A DNA stretch of 64,000 bases from Bolinopsis microptera. Lineage: Eukaryota; Ctenophora; Tentaculata; Lobata; Bolinopsidae. A program made the position numbers and the translations under genes. The notes below the pieces were generated by a model. It had not been told where the DNA came from, searched no databases, and saw only the letters and a program-made list of their open reading frames with translations. How positions within the stretch are numbered: the stretch's first letter is position 1; each line of letters opens with the position of its first letter. This document shows, one piece after another, positions 34,401 through 49,400 of the stretch. The stretch lies in the NCBI RefSeq assembly GCF_026151205.1, contig NC_087079.1, positions 8,172,635 through 8,236,634 of the forward strand, read 5' to 3'.

Positions 34401-37400
34401 GGACAGGCTACTTTTGAAATTTGGGTAACACGCGATTCTACCGTGCTTCATCTTATAAAGTCACATTCACTTTGAACACTTTAAATCTGCACTAGGTGAT
34501 AGGTGAATATTTTACTGGGTGTCCTAAATTTTAAGCCTTTTAAAGAAGACTGACTTGCCGAATTCTAAAACTTATCGAATAGAAGATTTGACCGAAATTT
34601 ATAACCGAATTGGTAAATGACAATGCAAAGCAAATAAACAAAGTCTAAGTATGACAAGTAAACGTTATTAAACAGGTATATAAAGTAAAAGTTCTGCAAC
34701 ACTTGACACTTCATTAGATCACACAACTTTACGAGAGCATGGTTATTATTAGATAGTAAACGAGGTTGGTATCCAATTTCTAGTCACAGTAACGAGGTAT
34801 TGGGTAGGCGAGGCAGCTCAAATATCACGTGCTAATATCACGTGATAATCATACAAATTCAAATGCCAATCTAGATTTCAACTTTCGGCCAGTCGTTTTC
34901 TACCGAGGGCTCTTATCATGTCAGGGTAACAGAGAACCAATATTCAAAAAGTTGGATTGATAAAACATAAGATTTGATATCACACATACGTGCCACCTGT
35001 ATCGCTGTATCGTAATAGAAATTAGAGAATAGAATTACAGTGTGTACGCACACCGAGCGTGTCTAGAAATTATAATGGTGGCCGGTCCGTAGGACACATA
35101 TGGGTATTAATATATGCGTGATAGGTATTGATTGAGGTATGTTATGTGGATTGTGGCCGTAAACATTTTTACCTTGAGGTTGAAAAGTAAATGCATGCTA
35201 CTTCTTGTTTACTTCATACTTGTAAACACTTTAAAAGCGGCGATGCTTCCAACCCAACAAGACTGAAAACATATGCTACAAGAAAGATTTTTATTCTATC
35301 TATTATACTACTCGTAAGTCGTATAATATTAATAATATTATACGTATCACGTATTTATGTGATCACCCTAGATGCGATTAACCTTGTGGGATGCCGATGA
35401 ACTTTTTCATCCTGTGTCTAGTTTTAACAACCGCGACGGTTGATTTTTACAAGATCATGTTAAACATCAAACCGGCCGCTATTTATTTATTTCTGACAAA
35501 GAGAGATCCAGCATTTTAGAACCAAGAAGACTGGTACCACGTACAAATAACTCTTTCAGCTCATCTTTATCCAGCCACTTTGCCCAAACCCCAAACCTAT
35601 GCTACGGAAAATACTTCCTTAATAAACAACCTTTAAACCTTGCCTTCTGGGATTGTGGCCCTGACCTGGCAAGTTATGACTGCGTGAGGATTGAGTCTTA
35701 GATGTTGTATTGAATGCATCATCCAACGATGAAAGTGATGATAAATAAAATATTTCATATTCAACGCACTTTGGTTTCCGAAGTACACATAAATAGCGAC
35801 GAGAGGCTTTCTTAACCAGGGCCGGGGGGATTGAAATCATTTCAGTGATAAAAGTCCGCTTATAATAACATAATATAATAAGAATCTACAGATCTGAAAT
35901 TAAAGTTGAATTTGCAGTTCTTGCGAATAACAAAACATAAAATCTATTTGAAATATTAATATGCTATTTCAACAAGTCCTGCACTGACATGCAGTGTTGG
36001 AAACATCGAAATAATTTTTAACAAACAAAATTGAGGAATTTGTAAACGTAAAACATGTTATAGCATACTAAACCGTCAGAAGTTGGTAAACCTTGCCTAG
36101 TCAGTTATTCTGAAGTCTGGTACTTCAGAAGTGCGAAACATGCTTTAAGAGGTGCATAGCTCAATTGAGAGTGAGTGCTGAATCTATAGTTATTCACTAT
36201 CTAGCCCCCAAAGTGCTCATTTCAAGAGAATGCTTTATTTCGGGGCTTGGCGGGTTATGCAGCATTGAACTAAGATCAGCATAAAGTAAATAAATGCTTA
36301 TCAATAAAATTCAATGATACCTTACCTTGAGAACTTGTTTTCAGCATCAGAAATAAATCGCACTATTAATAAACAACCTTATCTTCTCAAACTTAAACCA
36401 AAATGTAACAGCACCAAACTCAATTAATCAATTCACTTGCGTCTTGCGTACATGATAATATTGTTCCACGTTCAGCATGCAGGTACAAAACTACAAAAGC
36501 TCATGGTTGAATTTAAAGGCAAGGAAGTAGCTAAATGTAAGGTTAATGCGATTAAGATTTCCGTCTATTAAGAATACCGTCAATCTGTATGAAGGGGGTT
36601 TAATGATTTTAAAGAACCGTGAGGAGATAAAATACCAGACATAGTTTGGGGATTGAGAACCGGAAACTAACTTACGACTCTAACGCCGGTTGGAGATGAT
36701 CTTGAAAGCTGGCAGAATTTATTTAATTAATAATTTATTTATTTAATTACGTCCTCTTTGAATAGTTAAGGAGATTAAGTTTTGACTAACTAAACTGTTG
36801 AGATATTTCGACAATTCTAGTATAATTCAGAAACATACATAATATCCAGATGATGTATTTATAGCTGTTTCAATTGATCACTGCATATTATTATGATAAT
36901 ATGGTTTAGCAAAAATAAATAGATTTATATAATAAACTCACATTTATCAGATCATCGTTTTCAGTAGATCTGATAGGAGGCAAGGGAGGTCTGAGACATT
37001 TCTTCACCAGCCTCTTTTCTGTCTTCAGTGCATTCGAAGCGTTAATCACATCTTTAAAAGACAGTTTATCCAACGGTCCGAGTAGCTCTTCAATCTGCAA
37101 TTCATTTTAAAATGTCAGGAAAATAGTAATTTTTAACCCGTACATCCAATACGTGTATTTAAAAAGAAAAGTCATTGTCCTTACATTAAAGCTACTATAA
37201 ATCACATATTCATGCCCGATAACGCAGCTCAGCTATTTAAACTGTTGAGCATGATAGGAGGCAAGCAGGCAAGCAGCCTATTGAGAGGAATTAAACACAG
37301 CTTACTGAGTACACATTAAGTGAATAGATAGGCAAGGTGTACTGCAGCAGTGTGATGATGTGTTATTTTGTGAGAAATAATCTGGCTCTGGCTGAGATCT

Positions 37401-40400
37401 AGGATCAAGCATTACTCTGTCTGCTCCTTGGTTGGATGATCGGTTGAAAGTTTGGTCAAAACTTGAAGACGGAATTAGTATTGAGTGACCACAAATCGTG
37501 CAGTTTAGGCGTGATTCATGCTTGTGATATTGTTGACGATCATTGATAAAAACAGCTGATGATCATGCAACGTTTGCAGAAGTGATTGCTTAATATAAGG
37601 AGATTTAGTAGCCAATATATTATATATTCAAGTTTCGATTAAACTTTCGACCGATGAGTAGTGGTAAAACGGACGTGGGAAAATTTATATTAAGTTTTGA
37701 TAACTATAAACAAATAATTTTAAAAATATTATCGAGAGAATCTAAATTAGGTACCACATTTTATTACATGTATTATTTACAAATTATTACCTTCAATAAT
37801 TAGCATTAAACTAATAATTACGATTTAGAAATAAATTGAAATAAACTGAGAGACCTGTCGTTGAGTAAGACCAATCTTGCCAAGTTCTGGTGCACCAATA
37901 GACCAGCACTTGTTCTTATCCATCTGAAAATGACAAGATCTCCATCAATGTAAGAGTTAATGCTATTCTTAAATAACTAAAGATAACTTAAAGAAGAATA
38001 CATTTTACTATATGTTTGAATGCTTTCAGCAAAGGTTTTCAGCAAAAGGTCAAAAACAGGCAGAGGCTGATGTGGGAGAATGCGGACCTTGAGAGCTTGA
38101 GGGTTATGCTAACTGATTTTTAATTTTTATTGAGTTGTTGTAAATACCAATCCTCATTCCCTGTGGTGTAAATATTAAATTAAATAACAACAAAAAATAT
38201 CTAGATAAAAAATATCTATATTACACCCCGATAAAATACCTTTAATATTAAATAATAAATACCTGTTATAATGATATCATATTTATCTGAATAATATACC
38301 TATTATATAATACCTGTCTTATCCCTGTCAAACTTTCATAAGCCTAAATAATAACTTATCATTCCTTTAAATAAATACAATACGGGTACGGTGTAAATAA
38401 ATCACTCATACACTTGCTACATATCATAAACAGGAATAAAAACACTCCCTTCAGGGGGCAGGGGGGGGGGGGTCTTTATGAAATTTCTCTCAAAATTGAT
38501 TTTATAGTTGTTTCTAATAGAGGGGAGTGATATCGATCTGCTACTTTTGGTCCCATGGAAAAATTTTGTTCCTAGCCGAAATTATTGCCGGTCAAAGGTC
38601 AGCGCTCATGTGTAATTGTATTGCGCGAGCGATTTTCAATCGCGCACCCTGAAAAGCGAGTCTAAAAATCTATCTCCTCCTACATTTTTTGAGCAATCAC
38701 CTTGAAACTTTCAGGATATGTTTTAAGGACCATTTAGAAACTTTTACTTGGTTTAGAATTTCGAGATAGGCCTTTAAAAATTTTTTATTCGATTTTGAAA
38801 ATCTTGGACCTTAAAAAATTGTCAAAAAACGAGGTCCAAGATTTTCAAAATCAAATAAAAAATTTTTAAAGGCCTATTTCGAAATTATAAAAAGAGTAAA
38901 AGTTTTTAAATGGTCCTTAGAACATATCCTGAAAGTTTCAAGGTGATTGCTCAAAAAATGTAGGAGAAGATAGATTTTTAGACTCGATTTTCAGGGCGCG
39001 CGATTGAAAATCGCTCGCGCAATACAATTACACATGAGCGCTGACCTTTACCAGCAATAATTTCGGCTAGGAACAAAATTTTTCCATGGGACCAAAAATA
39101 TCTGGTAGATATCACTCCCTTCTATCAGAAACAACTATAAAATCAATTTCGAGAGAAATTTCATAAAGACCCCCCCTGCCCCCTTCAGGGACAATACGAA
39201 ACCCAACACATCCCCAAATGACCTGCGTAAAAAGATCATGTAGACGGAGATGTCTCTTATCTACATACTCCTGCAGGATCCTGATGGCATCAGAAACAGG
39301 GGGTGGGGTGGCAACGGTGGATCTGGAGATCGCTCGGTCTGAATCAGCCAGAGAGGAGTCCTGAGAGTAGATAGTTGTGATTTATACATTATATACATTA
39401 TATACACTGTACAATGTACATGTATACTGAAATACATTTATACTGAAATGAAGAGTATGTGTTTTTTATAGTTCCATGTTATTAAGTTTCGTTTGAATAA
39501 CTTAAATGTATCTTTTTTTGGTATATATATTAAGTGTGGGAGCATGTTATAAATATAATATATATAAAATATTAGAATTTATTCATAGAAATGAAGAATA
39601 CAAAACATCTTCTGCTTGATGATCCTCCATGTGAAAATTATTTATTAAACAGTAGTATTGAGAGTATTAAAACTATTTATAGATATGCAACTAGAAGACT
39701 CTTTAACCTGTAGTTCAGGAGTGGAAGGTATAGAGTCGCTGTAATCACTACAGAGAGCATTGAGCTTTGCGGTCTGTGTCTGAAGTACCCTCGATTCTAA
39801 TGCTGTTGGATTTCGTTTCCCTGGAGATTGAGATCATATTAGTAGTCAGATAGTAATCAGATAGTAGTTAGATAGTAGTCAGATAGTAGTCAGATAGTAG
39901 TCAGATAGTAGTCAGATAGAAGTCAGATAGTAGTCAGATAGTAGTCAGATAGTAGTTAGATAATAGTCAGATAGTAGTCAGATAGTAGTCAGATAGTAAG
40001 CAGATAGTAGTCAGATAGTAGTCAGATAGTAGTCAGATAGTAGTCAGATAGTAGTCAGATAGTAGTCAGATAGTAGTCAGATAGTAGTCAGATAGTAAGC
40101 AGATAGTAGTCAGATAGTAGTCAGATAGTAGTCAGATAGTAGTCAGATAGTAGTGAGATAGTAGTCAGATAGTAGTCAGATAGTAGGTAGATAGTAGTCA
40201 GATAGTAGTCAGATAGTAGTCAGATAGTAGTCAGATAGTAGTCAGATAGTAGTCAGATAGTAGTCAGATAGTAGTCAGATAGTAGTCAGATAGTAGTCAG
40301 ATAGTAGTCAGATAGTAGTCAGATAGTAGTCAGATAGTAGTCAGATAGTAGTCAGATAGTAGTCAGATAGTAGTCAGATAGTAGTCAGATAGTAGTCAGA

Positions 40401-43400
40401 TAGTAGTCAGATAGTAGTCAGATAGTAGTCAGATAGTAGTCAGATAGTAGTCAGATAGTAGTCAGATAGTAGTCAGATAGTAGTCAGATAGTAGTCAGAT
40501 AGTAGTCAGATAGTAGTCAGATAGTAGTCAGATAGTAGTCAGATAGTAGTCAGATAGTAGTCAGATAGTAGTCAGATAGTAGTCAGATAGTAGTCAGATA
40601 GTAGTCAGATAGTAGTCAGATAGTAGTCAGATAGTAGTCAGATAGTAGTCAGATAGTAGTCAGATAGTAGTCAGATAGTAGTCAGATAGTAGTCAGATAG
40701 TAGTCAAATAGTAGTCAAATAGTAGTCAGATTGAAGAGATTCTCAGTCAAGCACACTACAAATTCTCGACTCTTCATTAATACATGATGTTTTTTCCGAA
40801 TATTTTTCTAGACCTTTTCGGTTTCCTTTCTCAAATACTACTTCGAAGCTGTAATTCACAGAATGGCGAAATTCAAAATTTAGAAGATGACAGCGAACAA
40901 AGAATATAGTAAATAACAGATTGTGAAGCCAGCTGATTCAGTGAGCATCATGAAATTAAGATATGTCAGTAGAATGAATAGATATTAACTGAGGAGTGGT
41001 CTGTAGTGCCGACTGGAGCAGGCTCAGGTGGGGATGTTAATGTTCAAATAAAAAAATCTTTTTCTCGGACTTCTCTTCATTAATACATGATATATTTTAA
41101 AATTTCTTTTTCTGGAATAATCGACCGCAATGACAGCAAACAAAGAATGGAGCTAGTAACAAATAGTTCAGTTTCTTAAAAGGACCCTGACAAGGAGAAT
41201 ATTTCATGTAGTCCATGCAGTTAGCCCCCCCTGACTGAGATTTTATTTGGCACACATCAACCAGATTATATATCTTACAGTGTCATTGTCATTACGGAAA
41301 GTCTGTAAGAATCCATTGATCTCAGTCAATTCCATGTTCAGTGTCACCTATTGAATAATTAATCTGACGTGCCAATAAATGAATAGATATTAACTGAGGA
41401 GTGGTCCTCAGCGTCAACTGGAGCAGGCTCAGGTGGGGGTGTAAATTTTGAAATGTGTTTTTATTTTTTTTTCCTTTCTGAAATATTAATTCGAGGTTAT
41501 AATTCATAGAGACGCCGAAATTTAAAATATAGAGGTTGACAGTGAATAAAGAATGGAGCTACTAACGGATAGTTGAGCCTTTGGATTGTGAAAAATAACG
41601 GGTAGCAGTAAACCCAGCTGATTCAGTGAGCATCATGAAATTAATATATTTCAGTAGAATGAATAGATATTAACTGAAGAGAGGTCCGCAGCGTCAACTG
41701 GAGTGGGATGTAATGCTGAAATCAGAAATCCTTTTCTCCTTCTCTTTATTAATACATGATATAATTTGATTTCTTATTGTAATTCATAGACAGAGACACT
41801 CCGAAATTCAAAATAGAAAATGTGACAGCAAACAAAGAACGAAGTTACTAATGGATAGTTAAGCCTTTTAAAAGGACCCTGACAAGGAGAAGAAGCTCAC
41901 TTTCCAGCGGGCATTATTCGAGAAGGATGGCTCTGTCCCGGTATCTTCTAGATGTACATTGTGCATGGGTTATCTTACTTTCTGAACCTCGTAATTTGTA
42001 TGTCGATGTTTACATTGCTCCCCATTTTGTACATATTGTAGTTTTATACAGTATACACAATGTAATTTATAGATTAGCCCTTATAACATCATGAATCATG
42101 ATATGCCATAGATTTAACATATTTCTCACGCGTCTCTGCACTTGCGATCTTAGTATATATAGTATATAATATAGTATATTATATAGTATACATCAAAATA
42201 TAATAGCAACTAGTAGTAGTATTAAACCCGTGAAGGGGTAGCATGAGCCTCAATAGGATGTTATATCAATATGTATTATGATAATCATATATTCAAATAA
42301 TATCAATAAACAATAAACATTATGATTGATCGTTAACACTAAATGTAAAAGTAAAATTAATCTACATCTAAAGAATCAATAATCTATATTATGTTAATAA
42401 ATTTTATCATTTCTCCACTCCTATTCATTTTGAATTACAAATTAATAAAATGCTTTAATGACCTCCAAATCAGTATAAGGACACGTTCATTGAAGTTTGA
42501 GGAAATTGGTAAATTTCTAAAACAGCGTTTTTGACGATAGTGGTTTAATTTTAACATATATTAATCTAGCGTGTTCATAAGTTCTGAACATTAGCCACGT
42601 GACCCATACTCCCATATGCACTGCTCAAAAATAAAATGTATTGCTTTTAGGCACTATTATGTAAAGAATGTCACATTTTTGTGACATTGTTTACCATAGC
42701 TGCCCAATTAGCATTTTTTGGTCTAAAATATAGTAGATTAGGTCAATCTAACAATTATGATACAATGTAGGCCTAAAGGGCAGTGATCGAACGGCTTTAA
42801 GGCAACATTTCGTAAACTTTGTCACACTCAGAATACGAGACCTCTTTTCTACTGTGAGGTGTCCTCAAAACCCTTTCAACTCATTATTTGATAGTTCTTC
42901 TGCCAATCATAGCCATAAAATATGTTGTTTTGAAAAGTTAACAAATACATGCACTTGGCTATTGGGAAATGATGTAAATTCTGTCACATTATATGGAATT
43001 TGAAATTCTGGGTGAATTTCCGAAATCATTTATATCTGATTTTGGTTTGGAAGGCGGGAAAACTCTATATATGAGGACGATACACGGATACAGTTGATTG
43101 AAGTATAGGGCAGTTGATGTAAACATCGTCACAAAATGATACGAAATCGTAAATGGACACGTTCATGTTGAAGTTTAAGGATATTGGTAAACCAAAAAAT
43201 ATAGCGTGTTCAGAAGTTCTGGACATTAGCCACGTGACCCATACTTCCATATACACGGCTCAGAAATACAATTTATTGTTTTTAGGCACTATAATGTAAA
43301 AAATGTCACATTTTTGTGACTGTGTTAACCATAGCTGCCCAATTAGCATTTTTTGGTTTAAAATATAGTAGATTAGGTCATTCTAACAATTTACAATTAT

Positions 43401-46400
43401 GATACAACATTTGGCTAAAGGGCAGGGATCGAACGGTTTTAAGGCAATATTTCGTAAACTTTGTCACACTCAGAATACGATACCTCTTTTCTACTGTGAG
43501 GTGTCCTCAAAACCCTTTCAACTCATTATTTGATGGTTCTTCTACCAATCATAGCCCTAAAATATGTTGTTTTGAAAAGTTAGCAAATACATGCACTTAT
43601 TGGGAAATGATGTAAATTCTGTCACATTATATGGAATTTAAAATTCTGGGTGAATTGCCGAAATCATTTATATCTGATTTTGGTTTGGAAGGCGGGAAAA
43701 CTGTATATAAGGACGATGCACGGATATAATAGAGCTGATTCAAGTTAAGGGCAGTTGATGTAAAAATTGTCACAATAATAATAAGGGCAGTTGATATGAA
43801 AAAAAAATCTATCTAACTAATGCAATGGCTGATGTGACGAAATTTACATTTCTTGACCCTATTTTGAAGAAACATGCCTCGATTAGAATTCAATATTCTT
43901 CCAGGAATTATTAGTAGGTTATTATTCAGCAAATCAGAACTCAAGTTTAACAATTCTGAGTTTAATTTTACTAAGTTACCGAGATGTGACGAAATTTACT
44001 TTTCCTGCCCCAAAAGTATAATTTCATTGTGATGAAAAATGGGCATGGGTTTCTATATTTCCTTCATCTCTGAATTATTCATTTCAAACTATAATTAGGA
44101 CTGTTGATGTGAAAGAAAATGTATCTAAATTTTACAATGACGTATGTGACGAAATTTACATTTCTTGACCCTATTTTGAAGAACCATACCCCGATTAGAA
44201 TTCAATATTCTTCCAGGAATTATTGGTAGGTTATTTTTCAGCAAATCAGAACTCGAGTTGAACAATGCTGAGTTTAATATCACTAATTTACCGAAATGTG
44301 ACGAAATTTACTTTTCCTGCCCCAACAGTATAATTTCAATGTGATGAAAAATGGGCATGGGTTTCTATATTTCCTGTATAAATCCATTCCAACTATAATA
44401 AGGGCAGTTGATATGAAAGAAAATCTATCTAACTAATGCAATGGCTGATGTGACGAAATTTACATTTCTTGCCCCTATTTTGAAGAATCATACCTCAATT
44501 AGTATATAATGTCACTTTATCACCATCACTATGTCGATAAATTAGTTATTTTGCCAACACGGAGCAAATAAAGGGCAAGTTTCCATAAACGATATTTTAT
44601 GATCGTCGCCGATAATCGCTTATTGAGCGCTTTTTCGGCGCTTTTTTAAAAAAAAACCGTTTACAATCGCTTTTTTTACGATTATAAACGGTTCAAAAAA
44701 AATCGCTTATAATCGATTATAATTGGTGTCATAATTCAAAAAAGCGCTTTTTTGAATTTAAAAGCGCTTATAAGCGCTTTTAAGCGCTTACTAGCGTCGC
44801 TGAGCGATTTGAAAGCGGTTTTCCAGTAGAATTGGCGCCAAAAACGGGTGCATAAGCGGTTGGCCGGATAAGCGATTCGTAGGCGCTTTTTTGAACCATT
44901 TATAAGCGATTATAAGCGCTTATAAGTGGGGTGCAATTTAGCTGTTTGTAAAGCGCAAACAAAGCGCTTATAAGCGCTTTTAAAATTGAGTCAGGAAAAC
45001 GCTATATTACATCTTATAACCGCCTAAAGGGCAAGTTTCCATAAACGATATTTTATGATCGTCGCCGATAATCGCTTATTGAGCGCTTTTTCGGCGCTTT
45101 TTTAAAAAAAAACCGTTTACAATCGCTTTTTTTACGATTATAAACGGTTCAAAAAAAATCGCTTATAATCGATTATAATTGGTGTCATAATTCAAAAAAG
45201 CGCTTTTTTGAATTTAAAAGCGCTTATAAGCGCTTTTAAGCGCTTACTAGCGTCGCTGAGCGATTTGAAAGCGGTTTTCCAGTAGAATTGGCGCCAAAAA
45301 CGGGTGCATAAGCGGTTGGCCGGATAAGCGATTCGTAGGCGCTTTTTTGAACCATTTATAAGCGATTATAAGCGCTTATAAGTGGGGTGCAATTTAGCTG
45401 TTTGTAAAGCGCAAACAAAGCGCTTATAAGCGCTTTTAAAATTGAGTCAGGAAAACGCTATATTACATCTTATAACCGCTTATAATCGATTATAATCGCT
45501 TTTTTAGAAATCGCTTATAACGGCTAATTCATCGCTAATTTACCGCTTTTACCGCTTTTCCTATCATCCATGGCCAGGTGAGCAGGAATTAAAAAGCGCT
45601 TATAAGCGCTTTTTCGATGCTGCCCCTAACCTGGTCGGAACGGGGTAGTGCCCGGAATTTAAAAGCGCTTATAAGCGCTTTTTCAATGCTGCCCCTTACC
45701 TGGTCGGAACGGGGGAGTGCCCGGAATTAAAAAGCGCTTATAAGCGATTTCTCAATTCCCCTTTGGCTTTACCTGGTCGGAACTGGAAATCAGAGTGCCC
45801 GCTTATAAGTGCTTTTCTGTGCAACCTGGGCCTGGGGTGCACCGGCAGAGTCAGGATTTAAAAGCGCTTATAGGCGCTTATGATCGCTTTTCTACCGCTT
45901 TTCCTATCACCCATGGCCTGGTTGGCAGGAATTAGAAAGCGCTTATAAGCACTTTTTCAATGCTGCACCTAACCCGGTCGGAACGGGGGAGTGCCCGGAA
46001 TTAAAAAGCGCTTATAAGCGATTTCTTAATTACCCTTAACCTGGTCCGAACTGGAAATCAGAGTGCCCGATTATAAGTGCTTTTCTGTGCAACCTGGGGT
46101 GCACCGGCAGAGTCAGGATTTAAAAGCGCTTATGATCGCTTTTCTACCGCTTTTCCCATCACCCATGGCCTGGTTGGCAGGAATTATAAAGCGCTTATAA
46201 GCGCTTTTTCAATGCTGCCCCTAACCTGGTCGGAACGGGGGAGTGCCCGGAATTAAAAAAGCGCTTATAAGCGCTTTTTAAATGCTGCCCCTAACCTTGT
46301 CGGAACTGGAAATCAGAGTGCCCGTTTATAAGTGCTTTTCTGAGCAACCTGGGGTGCACCGGCAGATTCAGGATTTAAAAGCGCTTATGATCGCTTTTCT

Positions 46401-49400
46401 ACCGCTTTTCCTATCACCCATGGCCTGGTTGGCAAGAATTAGAAAGCGCTTATAAGCGCTTTTTCAATGCTGCCCCTAACCTGGTCGTAACGGGGGAGTG
46501 CCCGGAATTAAAAAACGCTTATAAGCGATTTCTCAATTCCCCTTAACCTGGTCGGAACTGGAAATCAGAGTGCCCGCTTATAAGTGCTTTTCTGTGCAAT
46601 CTGGGGTGCACCGGCAGATTCAGGATTTAAAAGCGCTTATGATCGCTTTTCTACCGCTTTTCCTATCACCCATGGCCTGGTTGGCAGGAATTAGAAAGCG
46701 CTTATAAGCACTTTTTCAATGCTGCCCCTAGGCCCTAACCTGGTCGGAACGGGGGAGTGCCCGGAATTAAAGAGCGCTTATAAGCGCTTTCTCAATGCCC
46801 CTTAACCTGGTAAAAGTCGCGTAATTTGACCAAATTCGTTGATTTTTTTCGTATTATTTTGGACACTTTCCTTGTAAGTCTATGAGTAAGCTCACCAATT
46901 TTTGTTGCAATCGGAGGTCGGGAAGGATACTCAATATATTTTTGTTTGAAGAAAATTTTGCTGGCCGAAATTAGCGCTAAAAACCATACTACTATACAGT
47001 CGGCACGCGTGGCTCACTGTCGATGGCGGACTACCTATCTGGATAGAGCAACGGCAGCACGTGACTAAAAGTAAAACGGTTTTTGCCCATGTAACTCTCC
47101 AGGGAAGTATTTTTACCCTACTTCATGGCGGGTGATTCGGGATCAGCGTCCAAAAAATACACCGATTCAGATCAATTGTCAATATCATACCCAAAGGCCT
47201 TTTCACAAGAATTTTCTTAAAATTTGGGCGAGCGATTTCGTAGGAGCGACTCAAACGCGCAAGCTGGCGCGGTTTATTTGTTGCAGTTTTACTACAGTGG
47301 GGTGACATATGTTTTCGTCACTTCTGAATGTGCGCATTTTAGCGTGCGAGTTTCAAGTTTGCGTGCACGTCACGTGATATTGTTAGCAGTGAGTGTAATC
47401 ACGAGTCTGGAGAATTTGTCTAGTACAAGGCCCAGACCCTTTGGCGTATCTGTAGTAAATTTTGTGGCGATGTAATATCTATGACACCACTAAAAATTGA
47501 GGAATAGGGAAGTGTTCACAATATCCAACTTAGCATGGTAAACTTATGCTATCTCTGGCTAAAGATTTACAACTCTAACAGTATTTATTTTAATCAACTG
47601 AGAAACATTTGGTCTTGTTACCGGCTCTTAATAATTCGCTCGCCCAAAAATTTCACGTGACTTTGGTTTTTACAAGCTATCTCAGCACGCGCGCGGCTTT
47701 TCTAGCGTATACATTACTTTTTTTCCTATTGGTACTCAGCGTGCTTGACGGATGTCACTCCTCTAAATTTCTTCGAAGTAGCTGACTTACTGACTTAAGT
47801 CGGCTTCTTGGTCCGAGCAACTACAATTCCTCGCCACACGTCGCGGTCAAGCATAACAGATCTTATCTCTTCAACACAGGAAAGGCTGGTGTCCTTCTTT
47901 AGCATGTCCAGAAACGTAAGGTGGGGCCTCCCCGGTCTCCTGTATCCATGCTGAGGGTCCCAGAACAGAAGTTGGTTTGCCAGAAGGTCGTCATGCCTGG
48001 CTACATGTCCAGCCAGTCTCATTCTTCTGGAGGCTATCATCGCTGATGGCTTGGGGATGTTGCCGTATAAATCACTGTTGTTGATGATTTGTGGCCAACG
48101 TATGTTCAAGGCCATCCATAGCATTCTAGTGTAGCATCCATTGATCCGCTTAGTCATGGATTGGCTTATCGTCCAAGCTTCAGAGCCGTACAGGAGTACG
48201 GGCTCAACCGTTGCTCGAAAGACACGGATCTTTAAGTCCCTGCGCATTCCAGACTTCCAGGTTGTCTTTAACTGATGACAGGCCCCCCATGCCTTTGCTT
48301 TCCTAACATCAAAGTCCTTCTCCGCACTCATTATTCTGCTTCCAAGGTAGACAAAGTCATCTACTTGCTCTATCTCCTGCCCACTTGCTGCTTTAATGAC
48401 GGTAGAGTCAGACTCAGAGAGATTGACTCTGATGTACTTCGTCTTACTCTCGTTGAGGTGCAGTCCAACGGAGTTAGCAGCCAGCTCCACACTGAGGAGA
48501 AGATCTTGCGCTTGCTCTGCGGTGTCTGTTGTCAGTGCAAGATCGTCAGCAAAGTCGACATCTGTCATCTTAACTGCTGGGTATCTCCTGCTTCTTCTGG
48601 GGTTGACAGTGAAGCCCAGATCTTTGCCTCTAAGTGCTGTTGTCATCACATAGTCAATGACAATCACGAAGAGGTAGGGCGCCAGTGTATCTCCCTGCAT
48701 AACTCCAGCAAGTATAAGGAAAGCTTCAGTCAGACCATCCTCCGTGATGACTCGTGCCATGGTGTCCTTGTACATAGCATCTATCAGCCTAACAATGGGC
48801 TCTGGTATCCCATATGCCAGGAGTATCTTCATCAATATACCCCTATGAATGCTATCAAAGGCCTTCTTAAAATCGATGAACAAGAGAAGGGCGGTCAGGT
48901 TTTTGTCTCTAGCCCCCTCCAAGATCCTCCTTAGACACAGAATGTGGCTGGTGGTACTGCGTCCCTCCCGAAATCCGTTTTGGTTGATCCTCAGGATTTT
49001 CTCCATCGCTGGTTTGATTCTGTTAAGGATCATACGATTCAGGGTCTTACTAACAATGGACGTAAGAGCGATTCCTCTGTAGTTATCCACTTTAGTTAGA
49101 TTTCCTTTCTTTGGCACAGGCACGATGTTGAGTTGCCGCCATTGATCAGGGATTTTTCCATCAACCAGAGCGCTGTTACAGAACTCTAGAATCAGGTCGT
49201 CCATGTCCACTCTTTTGAGAATCTCTGGAGCTATGCCATCATCACCATAGGCCTTACCCTCCTTGATCTGCTTCCTCGCCTCCGCTAACTCCTCCCTGCA
49301 AAACAGACCAGTCTCTATATCCTGCTGGGGGTGGATGGTTTGGATAACTCGAAGTAGCGCGCGCCGCTTTCTTCTCGAAATATCATTTGCCCGATGGCAA

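Noticed and set aside
35619-35840. Possible extra minus-strand exon (VKKASRRYLCVLRKPKC)
   Set aside because: No convincing acceptor, and exon 7 joins exon 8 in phase without it.
48275-49082. Plus-strand frames of up to 219 codons
   Set aside because: Antisense shadows of the LINE reverse transcriptase on the minus strand.
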